From assembly GCA_963849955.1 (NCBI GenBank), contig CAWKJU010000027.1, positions 1 to 64,000 of the forward strand: DNA of 64,000 bases. The letters run 5' to 3'. Positions 1 to 12,100 of this stretch are shown one piece after another; the stretch's first letter is position 1; every line of letters starts with the position of its first letter. Origin of the DNA: CAWFGW01 sp963849955. GTDB taxonomy: Bacteria; Bacteroidota; Bacteroidia; Cytophagales; JAAEPT01. The translations under genes and the position numbers were made by a program. The notes under the pieces were generated by a model, which was not told the DNA's origin, did no database searches, and was given only the letters and a program-made list of their open reading frames with translations.

Positions 1-3000
1 GACAACATTCGACTGAGTGAATCCGCTGGAATCACGGGAGAAGCGCGCATGTTCCTGGTCAACGATGTGAAAAACATCAGCGTTTTAGGCACTAAATCAA
101 CCATGGATATTCTAGGCGGAGTAAACAACACCAGCGCAACTTGGGATTGCAATGGTTTTAAGGAAATGAAACTTTCTGCCAACATTACCTTCTCCAAAGA
201 ATGGATGACTCCCGTTTCAGGCAATGGTCAGGTATCTAGTCATTTTCAAACGACCATTCGCGATTGGAACGACATGTTGTTAACCATCAATCTGGATCCC
301 TTTCAATTAACCTCACTGCCAAAAACTGAATTTCATACTAAAAATGTAGTGTTTGACTTTAGTGATTTTGAAACACCCGAAACCATTCTATTTCCCGATG
401 ATTATCGTTCGCCTCAATTTATAGAGGGAGATAAAAGGTTGTGGAGAGGATTTTATATGGAAGAAGTCACCGTTATAATGCCTCCTGAATTTAAAACGAA
501 AAACAGTACCGAGCGCGTGTCCTTTTCAGGTAGAAAGCTACTGATTGATAACAGGGGGTTCTCAGGTCATTTATCCGTTAAAAACCTGATTGAAATTGGT
601 TCAGGAAATATGGGCGGATGGAACTATTCATTGGATTCCCTAGCAATTTCAGTCGAAGCCAATTCCTTAACGCAGGCAGGTTTTAAAGGATCCATCGACA
701 TCCCTGTGGGAGAGCAACGTAAGCCATTTGCCTATAACGCCATCATTAATACCAATGGCAACTACTTATTTAATGTCTCGACTTTAGATGAGTTAAACTT
801 TGAACCCTTTAGTGCTGAATTAAAACTTACCAAAGGCTCTTATTTGGAAGTGGCTGTTGTACAAGGTGACTTTAAACCAAAAGCGGTGTTAAATGGCTCC
901 ATGAATGTAAAAGTACCTTCCTCTGAAGTTTCCTTGTTAGGGATTCAATTTGAGGAATTAGCCATATCTACCACCTCCCCTTACCTGGATGCCAAAGCAT
1001 TTTCTTTAGGTTCAGAGAAGTTGAGTAATTCTGTGAAAAGTTTCCCCGTTTCCATCGCAAACATTGGTTTTGATAAAAAGAGTGATGCTAAATTAGCTAT
1101 TGCCTTTAACCTTCGAATTCATTTAACTGGCGATAACGATGGCGGATTTTATGGAGATGCCGGGCTAGAATTATTAGCGAAAAGAGACCTTCAACAAGAC
1201 AAATGGAAATATGACGGTGTAAAGTTAACCAGTGTTGCAGTCGATATCAATGGCGGTTCCTATTCCATACGAGGTCAACTTAAGCTCTTTGAAGATGATT
1301 TAATCTATGGAAAAGGATTTAATGGAACAGCTGAAATGAACTTCCAACCGGGGTTTGACCTATCAGGTACGGTGGTCTTCGGCAAAGTGGATGGCTACCG
1401 CTATTGGTATGCAGATGCCTTTGTTGGTCTCCCTACCGGAATTCCTTTCTGTGGTTTTCTTTCACTCTATGGTTTTGGAGGAGGGATGTACCACAACATG
1501 GAACAAGTTGGTTTTTCAAAAGACCCAGCATTGGCAAATGGAAAGTCGCTTTCAGGGGTTATTTACAAACCCAACCAAGAGGTGCGGTATGGCTTTAAAG
1601 CTACCGTTCAAATTGGCCTTAGTTCATCCAAAGAAACATTTAATGGCGATGCTACCTTTGAAATTTCCTTTAACCAAGGTGGTGGGTTACGCAAGATCTC
1701 ACTCTTAGGAAATGGGTATTTCTTGTTGGATCAAAACTTAGGCGACTACCAGGAAATGGCCGAGTTAGTGGAAAAAATGAGTGAGAGTGACGCCAGCTAT
1801 GGTGAAAACACGGAAGGTGATCACCACTATACTTCTGGATTAAAACCTGAAGGAAAAGATGCTTTAATCAGTGGACACTTTTTTCAATCCTACGATTTCA
1901 ATAGCAAAACGCTTCATGGTGAAATTGAAGTGTATATAGACGTTTTTGGTGCATTAAAAGGAATTGGCCCTGACGGACTAGCGGGTTGGTCGGTGATGCA
2001 TTTCAGCCCTGAAGAATGGTTTATGTACATCGGTACACCTGATAGAAAAATAGGCTTGAAAGTATTAGGCCTGATGACGATGGATGGTTATATGATGGTT
2101 GGCGACCAGGTTCCTGGCAGTCCCCCACCGCCCGCTCGTGTAGGAGAAATTTTAGGTGAAAACCTCGATTATATGCGCGATGAAAATGCGCTTGGCACAG
2201 GTAAGGGTTTAGCATTTGGAGCAAGCATGTCCTTTGACACGGGTAAAAAGAAATTTTTAATGTTTTATGGCCAATTTGCCATGGGCGTGGGCTTCGATAT
2301 CATGATGAAAAACTATGGTGACGAAGTAAAATGTAAAGGAAGAAGTGGCACATTAGGAATAGATGGTTGGTATGCCAATGGTCAATCGTATGCCTATGTA
2401 GAAGGTACTATTGGTATCCGTGTGAAACTATTTTTCAAAACGAAAAACATCGAAATATTGCATCTGGCAGCGGCAGTGGTCTTTCAAACAAAATTGCCTA
2501 ACCCTTTCTGGATGCGAGGTACAGTGGGTGGTCGATACCGTATTTTAGGTGGCTTGATCTCAGGGAGTTGCAAGTTTAACTTAACCATCGGTGAGGAGTG
2601 TGAAATTATCAATGGAAGTGTGTTAGAAGGCATCAGCGTCATTGCTGATATGACTCCGCAATCGGGTAAAAGAGACGAAAGTGTTTTTGTGACCCCACAA
2701 GCGGTATTTAATTTAGAAATAGGCAAACAATTTAAAATGACTGATTTAGATGATGTAGAAAAGAAATTCCGCATTAAGCTGGATCACTTTCATTTAAAGA
2801 GTGAACAACAAACTTACACCGCCAACATGGCCTGGAACGAAGACCACACGGTAGTGGTGTTTGACAACCAGGAAGTGCTACCACCTAACACCGAAATTGT
2901 AGCACAGGTACAAGTGAGTTTTGAAGAATATGTAGGCGGTACATGGACACCTGTTAAGATAAATGGTAAACCTGTTTTTGAAGCATCTGAAACGCGCTTT

Positions 3001-4095
3001 ACTACAGGCCCTGCTCCTAACTATATACCACATCATAACATTGCCTATGCGTATCCACAACTCAATCAATATAATTTTTATCAGAAAGAATATGCTGATG
3101 GATATATCAAATTGAAAAAAGGGCAGGATTATCTGTTTGATTTGTCAAGCAACTGGAAACAAGAAATGCGCTTTATCAACCAAAATGGAGACAGCACAAC
3201 TATCGGTTTCCAATACGTGAACAATGAAATCATTTATAAACACCCTGGCAACCTCACCAATAATCAAGTTTATCAATTGATTGTTGTGAATGTCCCTAAC
3301 CAATCATCCGGTTTGGTGGATGCTAATGTGAGTGAAGTAGAAACCAACCTGAAAATAGATGGCATTGATACGGAATCTAAAATGACTACCCGAAAAGCGG
3401 AAGGTACCATTGAAAATCTTCAGGAAAGCACGGTGTTTGTCAATACCTTTAGAACCAGTAGATACAACACATTCACTCAAAAAATGGATGCCCTGGATAT
3501 TTCGTCAGGGTGGCGATTACCAGACGCCAGAGGTCAGTCAATCCATATTCTGGGGAACAACATTAGTGGCGAGGAATTTTTTGATCAGTCTGAATTATAC
3601 GGTATTAACAACGATAAAGCGCTCATTCATATCGAAGCAAATTTAGAAAACAACAATTACTACAATAACTATGTGTATCCATTGGTTTACAAAAATTATG
3701 AAGAGTTAACTGTTCCACCTGCACGATTAGAACGTCAGGATAGTTTAGGAATTCCTCCAACGCAAGCGGTGTACATTCATCAAACTCCTGTTTCTGCCGC
3801 TACCTTACAGTCGAGTGATTTTTATTCCGGTGTAAGCAATCCTACTCAATCCGCTAACTTTATGTATGAGTTACCCTATTATATGAAAAAGGATTATCGC
3901 GACCTTCAGGCTAAAACTGCTAAATACTGCGTGTATGGAGGTGGAACTTATACCACACGAAGATTACAGATTCTTGAAAAATCTTTCCCGGTGGTACTAA
4001 AAGGAACCTATCAAGTCGATATCACTTACGCGCTTCCAGGCATTCATAAGGTGACCACTCGAAAAACCTATTACATTAATAACCCACTGAAATAA
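1..4095 (+). CDS. Giant exported/surface protein, 5'-truncated by window edge
   Basis: The reading frame is open from base 1 (first ATG at 49), so the true start lies upstream and at least 1364 residues are visible. I do not recognise the family. The chain is rich in beta-type, glycine- and aromatic-rich stretches (around residues 440-480 and 700-800 counted from the ATG), with no membrane segment and no T9SS sorting tail at its C-terminus. The C-terminal 450 residues look like Ig-like beta domains. The stop TAA is followed directly by the ATG of the next gene, with no spacer, so the two are surely co-transcribed and probably translationally coupled. The following FN3 protein and SprB-repeat protein suggest a cell-surface complex. 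That role is inferred from context only. Confidence 0.75.
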   Translation, partial: DNIRLSESAGITGEARMFLVNDVKNISVLGTKSTMDILGGVNNTSATWDCNGFKEMKLSANITFSKEWMTPVSGNGQVSSHFQTTIRDWNDMLLTINLDPFQLTSLPKTEFHTKNVVFDFSDFETPETILFPDDYRSPQFIEGDKRLWRGFYMEEVTVIMPPEFKTKNSTERVSFSGRKLLIDNRGFSGHLSVKNLIEIGSGNMGGWNYSLDSLAISVEANSLTQAGFKGSIDIPVGEQRKPFAYNAIINTNGNYLFNVSTLDELNFEPFSAELKLTKGSYLEVAVVQGDFKPKAVLNGSMNVKVPSSEVSLLGIQFEELAISTTSPYLDAKAFSLGSEKLSNSVKSFPVSIANIGFDKKSDAKLAIAFNLRIHLTGDNDGGFYGDAGLELLAKRDLQQDKWKYDGVKLTSVAVDINGGSYSIRGQLKLFEDDLIYGKGFNGTAEMNFQPGFDLSGTVVFGKVDGYRYWYADAFVGLPTGIPFCGFLSLYGFGGGMYHNMEQVGFSKDPALANGKSLSGVIYKPNQEVRYGFKATVQIGLSSSKETFNGDATFEISFNQGGGLRKISLLGNGYFLLDQNLGDYQEMAELVEKMSESDASYGENTEGDHHYTSGLKPEGKDALISGHFFQSYDFNSKTLHGEIEVYIDVFGALKGIGPDGLAGWSVMHFSPEEWFMYIGTPDRKIGLKVLGLMTMDGYMMVGDQVPGSPPPPARVGEILGENLDYMRDENALGTGKGLAFGASMSFDTGKKKFLMFYGQFAMGVGFDIMMKNYGDEVKCKGRSGTLGIDGWYANGQSYAYVEGTIGIRVKLFFKTKNIEILHLAAAVVFQTKLPNPFWMRGTVGGRYRILGGLISGSCKFNLTIGEECEIINGSVLEGISVIADMTPQSGKRDESVFVTPQAVFNLEIGKQFKMTDLDDVEKKFRIKLDHFHLKSEQQTYTANMAWNEDHTVVVFDNQEVLPPNTEIVAQVQVSFEEYVGGTWTPVKINGKPVFEASETRFTTGPAPNYIPHHNIAYAYPQLNQYNFYQKEYADGYIKLKKGQDYLFDLSSNWKQEMRFINQNGDSTTIGFQYVNNEIIYKHPGNLTNNQVYQLIVVNVPNQSSGLVDANVSEVETNLKIDGIDTESKMTTRKAEGTIENLQESTVFVNTFRTSRYNTFTQKMDALDISSGWRLPDARGQSIHILGNNISGEEFFDQSELYGINNDKALIHIEANLENNNYYNNYVYPLVYKNYEELTVPPARLERQDSLGIPPTQAVYIHQTPVSAATLQSSDFYSGVSNPTQSANFMYELPYYMKKDYRDLQAKTAKYCVYGGGTYTTRRLQILEKSFPVVLKGTYQVDITYALPGIHKVTTRKTYYINNPLK

Positions 4096-6168
4096 ATGAA
4101 GCTTATTCAAATCATAGCGATTTTAATTGTTTTAGCATTTCCTTCTATTTTAGTTGCTCAAGACACTACGGCTTATCAACTCCAGCTGGTAGGTCGTGCG
4201 CAAAAAGATCAAATCATCTTGCGTTGGGCACCCAACTCACCCTACTTGTGGGAACTGGCAAACAAACATGGGATGATACTCGAGCGATATACCATTCTGA
4301 GGGATGGAAAAGCGCTCAAAGTACCGGAACGACAAACGTATCCGCTTTTCAAACCTTTGCCCCTGGAGGAATGGGAAGCTATTGGAGAAAATGATGATTA
4401 TGCGCTGGTTGCTGCTCAGGCAATTTATGGCGATTCATTGGAAGTAACTGAAGACTTTTCATCTGATATATCAAAAGCAATAAATCAAACTACGGAATTG
4501 GAACAGCGGCATCTTTTTGCGCTGTTTGCCGCGGATCAATCAAAAAAAGCTGCATTAGCGTCCGGGTTAATGTTAGAAGACACGACAGTAAAAGAAAACG
4601 AAAAATACTTATATACCATTACCTGTCAATTCCCCGCTCCTAACCCTCCTGTGGATACGGTCTCTATTTATATCGGCTTAGATGATTATTTTGAACTGCC
4701 CGCTCCTACAGGTCTTTCAGGAGAAATAGTCAAAGAAAACATAGTGTTGAGTTGGGAAGCCAGACGTTACAAGGATTTTTACAACAGTTATTGGGTGGAA
4801 CGCTCAGATGATGGGGGTAAAACGTTTGTTTCCATCACAGAAAATCCTATTGTCTCTCCTTTAAATGTGGACGGACAAGTTCCGGAGTACATGTTCAAAG
4901 GTGACTCCATTGGTGAACTTCAAAAGCGATACATCTATCGTGTCAAAGGGATAAACCCCTTTGGAGAAGTTTCTCCTGCATCAGATACCATTGGTTTAAT
5001 TGCGTACCCTGGATTATCCGCCACGCCACATATTTCAAAGGTAATTCCCTTACCTGAGGGCGGGATGCAAATTTCATGGAGCTTCCCGGCAGCTCAACGC
5101 GATAGCATCCTCGGGTTTCGATTGAAACGCTCCGACCACATCAATAACGAGTACAAAACTATACAGGATCAACTTAGTCCCAGAGACTCACTGACGATTG
5201 ACCTTCACCCACTTCCAAGTAATTATTACACGATTACTGCTTTTGATGAATTTGGAAATGAGTCTACTTCACTCCCCTTTTTAGGAATGCCTGAAGACAG
5301 CATTCCTCCAGGTCCACCAACTGGTTTGCAGGGAAGTATTGATACGAATGGGATTGTTACGCTGCGATGGACTCCAAATACCGAAGCTGACGTGATTGGA
5401 TACCAGGTTTTTCAAGCAAATTTTAAGAATGAAGAGTTTGTACAAGTAACGAGTAAAACTGTAAAAGACACCACTTACGCAGATACGATTACGTTAAAAA
5501 CATTAACCCATGCTGTGTATTATAAATTAAAAGCCCTGGACAGCCATTTTAATCCTTCTGATTTTTCTGTGGCAATCCAACTAAAACGACCTGATACCAT
5601 TGCTCCTGCTCCACCCCAATTTCACACCGTTAAAAGTGAAGACAAAGGGATTAGTTTAGCATGGACACCGAGTATCAGCGATGATGTAGCAAGCCATGTG
5701 CTGTATCGAAAATCGTTAAACCAGGACGGATGGAAGAATCTGCGAGAATTTAAGCAGGATACGGCTTTTTTTCTGGACAAATCTGTGGTAGCAAACACCC
5801 AATACGCTTATTTATTAATTGCTATTGATAGCACAGGAAATGAATCCAAACTATCCGAGACGGTATCGATTAGTAGTAAGGGAAATAATATAGCTATTGC
5901 TATTAGCAGCTTAAAAGCGAAAAAAGACTATGAGGAGAAAAGCATTATTTTATCATGGGAAAATACCAATAAAGATGTTCACTCCTATCGCATCTATCGC
6001 GCAAAAGGAGAAGAACCACTAACGCTTTATAAAGTGGTTCAAAATAAAGCCCCCTTATTCAATGACGGAGACGTCAAAAAAAACACGAAGTACCACTACA
6101 GAGTGCAAGTAGCGCTTGAAAATGGGGTACTTTCGGAGTTTTCGAAAGAAATTAAAGTGAACTACTAA
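4096..6168 (+). CDS. Secreted fibronectin type III repeat protein
   Basis: 690 residues with a clear signal peptide (hydrophobic core IIAILIVLAFPSILV, cleavage near residue 21 after VAQ). The mature part is a string of about six FN3-like modules. Each has the pattern L-x-W near its start and Y-x-Y/V-x-A before its end, and junctions such as PPGPPTGL and APAPPQF are typical linkers. Modules begin near residues 27, 198, 300, 410, 503 and 600. There is no T9SS tail, lipobox or enzyme motif. It starts on the base after the stop of the upstream giant gene and ends 12 nt before the SprB-repeat gene, so it is the middle gene of a three-gene operon. A structural or scaffolding role at the cell surface is inferred. 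Confidence 0.8.
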   Translation: MKLIQIIAILIVLAFPSILVAQDTTAYQLQLVGRAQKDQIILRWAPNSPYLWELANKHGMILERYTILRDGKALKVPERQTYPLFKPLPLEEWEAIGENDDYALVAAQAIYGDSLEVTEDFSSDISKAINQTTELEQRHLFALFAADQSKKAALASGLMLEDTTVKENEKYLYTITCQFPAPNPPVDTVSIYIGLDDYFELPAPTGLSGEIVKENIVLSWEARRYKDFYNSYWVERSDDGGKTFVSITENPIVSPLNVDGQVPEYMFKGDSIGELQKRYIYRVKGINPFGEVSPASDTIGLIAYPGLSATPHISKVIPLPEGGMQISWSFPAAQRDSILGFRLKRSDHINNEYKTIQDQLSPRDSLTIDLHPLPSNYYTITAFDEFGNESTSLPFLGMPEDSIPPGPPTGLQGSIDTNGIVTLRWTPNTEADVIGYQVFQANFKNEEFVQVTSKTVKDTTYADTITLKTLTHAVYYKLKALDSHFNPSDFSVAIQLKRPDTIAPAPPQFHTVKSEDKGISLAWTPSISDDVASHVLYRKSLNQDGWKNLREFKQDTAFFLDKSVVANTQYAYLLIAIDSTGNESKLSETVSISSKGNNIAIAISSLKAKKDYEEKSIILSWENTNKDVHSYRIYRAKGEEPLTLYKVVQNKAPLFNDGDVKKNTKYHYRVQVALENGVLSEFSKEIKVNY

Positions 6169-6180
6169 ACTGCTTTAACT

Positions 6181-9100
6181 ATGAAAAAAGCTATGTTTAT
6201 CATCAAAATCTACCAGACAATAGTCACCCTATTGCAAAAATTTTTAGCGAATGAAAAAAGTGTACTTGAGGTTTGTACACCTTTAAACTTCACTAGTGCT
6301 ACTAACCTTCCTTTAAAACCTTGCTATTCTACTAATAAGATCGGTGTATCTCGGTTTATTACCCTTATGGTATTTTTCTTGTTTGCCTTCTCCGAAAGTT
6401 TTTCGCAAACCATGATTACAAATGCGCAAGCTAGTGTAAAAGTTTATACAGTACCCGAAGCAAATAAAAATAGTGAGGAGGCACCTTTAGAAAGATCCAT
6501 TGTTACTTTTGATTTAACGAGAATATCCACTTGTAACCGCTGTGACACCCGCCATGAAATCACCGATATAGCAACAGGCTACTCTAGGCGGGTATATGCT
6601 AATAATATCGTCCCTCGGACTTTTACTCGAGAACAAGACCCTCGAAATAGTGTGTGGCGCTATTCTCCAACCGCTTGTGGACCAAGCCCATGGTATGTCA
6701 CTGGATTTGATGGATGTGCCAGCTGGCAGGGAAATGACATCGACTTTAGCATTAACGACAACAATAAGACCTGTGGTAGTAATCGCGTTTCCCATAGTGG
6801 TAACCAGTCAGGTTTTGGTGGAGGAACGTATACTATCCATTATAGTTTACCCCAATTTCGCCAACCGTATAACTACAACGACCCCAATAACGAGTTAAAT
6901 GGATTAGATAACCTTTGTGATCAGGCGGTAACGATAGCAACTTCTGCCACAACCAATGATACGTACATATGGCAAGTGTCTGCCAATGTTGATGGACCTT
7001 GGACGACCTTTCAAACCAATCCACCCAGTGTCACTAATGGTCATCTGGTTACTATAACCGAGAATGTATTTTCGTCCTTAATTGGTGATCAAGACGAGTA
7101 TTACATCCGCTTAAAAGGTGATGAAGATTGTTTCTTCAACCGTTCCAGTATTGCTACGAAGGTCACCTTTCGAAAATCAGCTCCTGCATCAGTAACCTTC
7201 AAGTCAATTTCACCTACGTGTCCGGGTGGTACTAACGGTGTAGTTGAGATCACCGGCTTAAGCGATGCTAATAATAACACTTACACTGTGAGTGGTACAT
7301 TAAACTACACGTTAACAAATGGCAGTCAAACACGCAACTATTCCTCCACACAACAACCTTCCACCGCGAACCCAATTCGCCTTACCAGTGGTGGTGGACT
7401 AAGTATAACAGAAGGGAACTGGGATGTTGCTATTGAAACAGAAGATCCAAACGGTGTTTGTGAAAAGTCTTTTCCCGTAACCATAACAGATCCGCCCCAA
7501 CATGCTGTCGGCTCTTCTACTATTGCCCAACAAGTGCGATGCGATGGAGGTACGGGTAGTATCCGAGTAGCAGTTCAAGGCGGTGCTCCTAATTTTGTCT
7601 ATACCTTGAAAAACGCTGCTAACCAAACCATACAAACAAGTGCAGCGACTACTGCGACTAGCTATACCTTTAATACGGTTCCTGAAGGGAGCTATTACAC
7701 CCAAATTACCAGTTGTGGTACTACTGTCTCAAGTTCTGGCACCAGCACGTTAGACAATCCTAACCCTACGTTGGCAATCACTAATACCTCTTTTACCAAC
7801 ACCACGTGTAAAAACGTAAACAATGGGACTATTGCCATGTCACTCGCTGGGGGGAGTGGCGCTTACCGCTATTCCGTGAACAATGGTGCGTTTCAATTGG
7901 TGGGGAGTAGTACCTTATCACTAACTGGATTAGCAAGTGGCGCTTACGCCATTCGCATTCGCGATGCTAACGACTGTGAAGTTAGTCGTAATTTTGAGAT
8001 TGATACTCCTGAGGATTTAACGATTACCAACCTGCGCGTGTCTGATGACATTAACTGTCCTGAAGGTATCGGTGACATTCAAGTCACTTCCAATGGTGGA
8101 GCAGGGCCATTTTCTTATCGCCTATATTCAGGTACTACCCTGGTTCGTAGAGTAGATAACACGACTGATCGTACCGTAACGTTTAGCGCACTAACTCAAG
8201 GAAACTATCGAGTGGATGTTACAGATTGTGCAGAAACTATTGCTGATAACATTAGCCTCAATGATCCGTCTACCCCTATTAGATTTAGTGCTGTAACCCC
8301 TGTAAGTGTTCAATGTATCGGAGAAAGTAATGGGCAAATCCAGGTTGGAATTAGTGGGGGGTCCGGTAACTATCAAATCAAAGTAGACAGCCGACCTTTT
8401 GTCAATGTAACAGGCTCCAGTCATACACTTTCTGGATTAGCGGCTGGTTCACATGAGATCATCATTAGTGACAATACCCTTGGCTGTGTGGCTACGACTC
8501 AGACTACCATCGGATCACCCACACCACTTTCCATTACTTCTGCCAGCGTAACCCAAGCGGTTGTTTGTAATCAAGGAACAGGAGAAATAACCGTTACCGT
8601 TGCGGATGGTGTGGCACCTTTTGGCTATTACATCACTGGTGATAACGGTATCAACAGATCCGCGTTGAGCAGACCGGGACGAACTTATACCTTTACTGAT
8701 CTGCCTGTAGGCACTTATGCTGTCCGAGTAGATGGCTGTAATGAAACGGATTCAGAAAATGGCGTTGCGTTAAACAATGCCACAGACACCCTTCGAATTA
8801 CCAACCTTGCTGGCGGAAACATTACCTGTAGTGATGCCAATGATGGAAACATAGTTGCTAATTTCGATGGTGGCGCATCTCCTTACGCTGTTCGATTAAA
8901 CACGGGGAGTTTCACACCAACTGCTAGTAGCAATAGCCATACATTTAATAACATCGGCCCGGGAAATTATACCGTGGTTGTTCAGGACAAGAACAACTGT
9001 GAAACTTCGGGCAATATTCAAGTTAACAATCCCGCTGGTGTTGCCATTCAATCTTTTGAAGTTGCGGACACCATCGTTTGCCTTGGTAGTTCAACAGGTA

Positions 9101-12100
9101 GCATTCAAGTGGTTGCAAAAGGAGGAGCAATAGATTACTTCTTTGAACTTTCCGGTACTCAATCCACTTCGTTTACTGGTACTCAACCGTCACATACATT
9201 TACTGGATTACCAAGTGGCAGCTATCAAGTGGCTGTCACTAGTTGTGGTCTTGTAGCCAATAGCACCAGCGATGTGGTGTTAACTCAACCGAATAACACC
9301 GTTGATTTTGGTAGTGTTTCTTCTACTAATGCATCATGTAGCACCGCAAACAATGGAACCATTACAATCAATGCGAAGGGTGGAACCGCTCCATATTCTG
9401 CGTTTATTGATGGCAATACTCCCGTTTCAATGAGTGATAATTCACACTCGTTTACAGGATTATCAGCTACTTCTCACACCATTACCATAGTCGATGCAAA
9501 TAACTGTTCGGCCGCTTCTTCATTCCCCGTGGGTTTAGCTGCTCCTGTAGTTGGAAGCATCCTTCCTGAAGACATCCAACAGGTCAGCTGCAACGGATTT
9601 GATAACGGTATTGCCTTCATAACAGCGACTGGTGGGGGGAGTTCTGCTTCGTACGAGTACAGCATTAATAATAGTGATTTTCAATCGGTCAATGCGTTTG
9701 GTGGTTTGGCTGCTCAAACACATCAGGTCACTGTACGATTAGCCAATGCACCTTCTTGTTCGTGGTCGGGGGAATTTGACATTACGGAACCCGATCCTAT
9801 TGCTATTGATACACTGGTACAAACTGATTATGTTTCCTGTTTTGGTGAGGAGGATGGTGCATTACGTATTGTATCTAGTGGAGGACCAAGCCCTCATTCG
9901 TATCAGTTGTTACGCGGTTCGGAGGTCATTGAAACCGGCTCCGTGGTTTTTGATTATACCTTTCTTGGATTAGCCGCTGGTGATTATCAGTTAGTACTCA
10001 CTACGAATGTTACTGGTTGTGGTACCCAAGCCTCTTTTTCCATTAATCAACCGGATCAACTGATTGTTGAACTGGCTATTTCAGACTACAATGGCGTAGC
10101 TGTTTCATGTCATGATGCTACTGATGGTAGTGTCTCTTTTGTTTCTTCGGGCGGAACCTACCCACACACAGTTTCATCAAGTGGACTAACTAATCAAGTG
10201 ATGAACGAAGCTTCACAAGAAGTTGACTTTATGACATTAGCGGGAGGTGATTATTCATTCTCCTTGACGGATGATAACGGATGCACTTGGGATACCACCA
10301 TTTCCTTACTTGCTCCTGAACCACTGACCACTTCTACGCAAGCCAGGTTGTGGACAAACGGTTTACCCATCTCTTGTTTTGGTAGGAATGATGCTTCGGT
10401 GCGCTCGCTTCCAATGGGTGGTGTTGCGCTTTATCAAATTGTAATGAACGGTAGCGATGAAACTGTCACTGCCGACAGTGCGACTTTTTCAGGACTAAGT
10501 GTTGGAAAATATCGCTTTCAAACTACTGACCTCAACGGGTGTACGGTAAGGGATTCTATCACATTACTGCAACCCGATTCCTTAGTTATCACAGCTATTG
10601 ACTTATCGAATACGGATGGATGGAACATTACCTGTGCAGGCGACACCTCCGGTACAGCGACTATTGATGTCGCTGGGGGCAGTTTTCCTATTTCCATTGT
10701 GGCAGGCAACCGACAACAGCAAATTTCTTCTTACCAGGCTACCCTATTTAGTCATTTAGGTGAGGGCGACTTCCCTGTTGTGGTGAATGACGTAATGGGT
10801 TGTCAGGATACTTCGTCTTTCACTTTAACTGCGCCATCTGCACTTGCTCTTGATGACTCAAAAACCACTATTTTAAAGCCAGAGTGTGGTGGTGATACTA
10901 CCGGGATTATCCAAATACAAGCTGTGGGTGGCAGTCCAACTGCTGGATTGTATGAGTTTACCTTGGATTATTTAAATCCCCCTGCTTCCCTACCCTTCCC
11001 TGCCCGACAGGTACAAATGGGAGACCTCACTACGTTTGATCGACTCATTGGTGGAAACTACAACCTAACCGTTACTGATCACTATGACTGTGCAATTGAA
11101 CAACGAATCAACGTCAACTCTAACCGCCAGCTAAGCCTCGATATTAAAGGATCCAACCTTGCCTGCAAAGCTGACTCAAATGGATTTGGTGAAGTAATTA
11201 TTCAAGGTGGATCCACACCGTATTCCATGACTATCACTAAAAATAATCAATCGTGGAATAGCTTAACTGGTTTGATTGAAGGTACTCCTGTTCGTTTAGA
11301 CAATTTACCCGAAGGTGACTATGATTTAAGTATTACTGATGACAACGACTGTATTTACTTAAGCAGTGATTATGTGGTAGCGGTCCGCGCTCCGGAAGAT
11401 ACCTTAACGTTGACTTCTTCCGTCATCAATGCTTCTTGTTATCAACAAAACAACGGACAAGCTATGCTACTAGCTGCTGGTGGGTGGAATGCTGCACCTT
11501 ATGTCTTTGGTGCTGACCTGAACACCTTAACGCCCGATTCAACGATTAACAATTTGGCTGCGGGCGATTACACGCTTTTTGTACAGGATAGCAGCGGATG
11601 TACAGTCGCTACGGACCTCACGATTACCGAACCCGATTCATTAGCTTCTGCGGTAGTCAATACAGTCAATCCTGTTTGTTTTGGAGATGCCAATGGAAGT
11701 TTTGAGCTTTCTTCTGCTGGTGGAACGTTGCCTTATCACTACTCCATTGATACGGGGACTACATGGCACAACTCGCCTTATTTTAATGAATTAATTGCTA
11801 CAAACTATCAAATCCTTACCCGTGACACATTAGGTTGCATCACAGAAAACTTCGTTACTTTAACACAGCCAACCGAGTTGGAGGCTACTTTAGTAAATCA
11901 GATAAACACCCACTGCGACCAACCAGCTGGCAGTGCTACCGCCACAATCACTGGTGGTACACCTACTTATTCCTTTGAGTGGTTGGATCAACAGGGAACA
12001 GCTATCTCTGATGAGTTACTAGCAGACCAATTATATGCTGAAACGTATGCTTTTGTAGCGCAGGATCAGGTAGGGTGTATGGATACATTACTGGTTAACA

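Noticed and set aside
6251..6283. ATG in another frame giving MKKVYLRFVHL before a stop, near the start of the SprB-repeat gene
   Set aside because: It looks like a typical export start and raised the question of a frameshift. However, the frame closes after 11 codons and repeated stops follow, while the 6181 frame is open to a good signal core.
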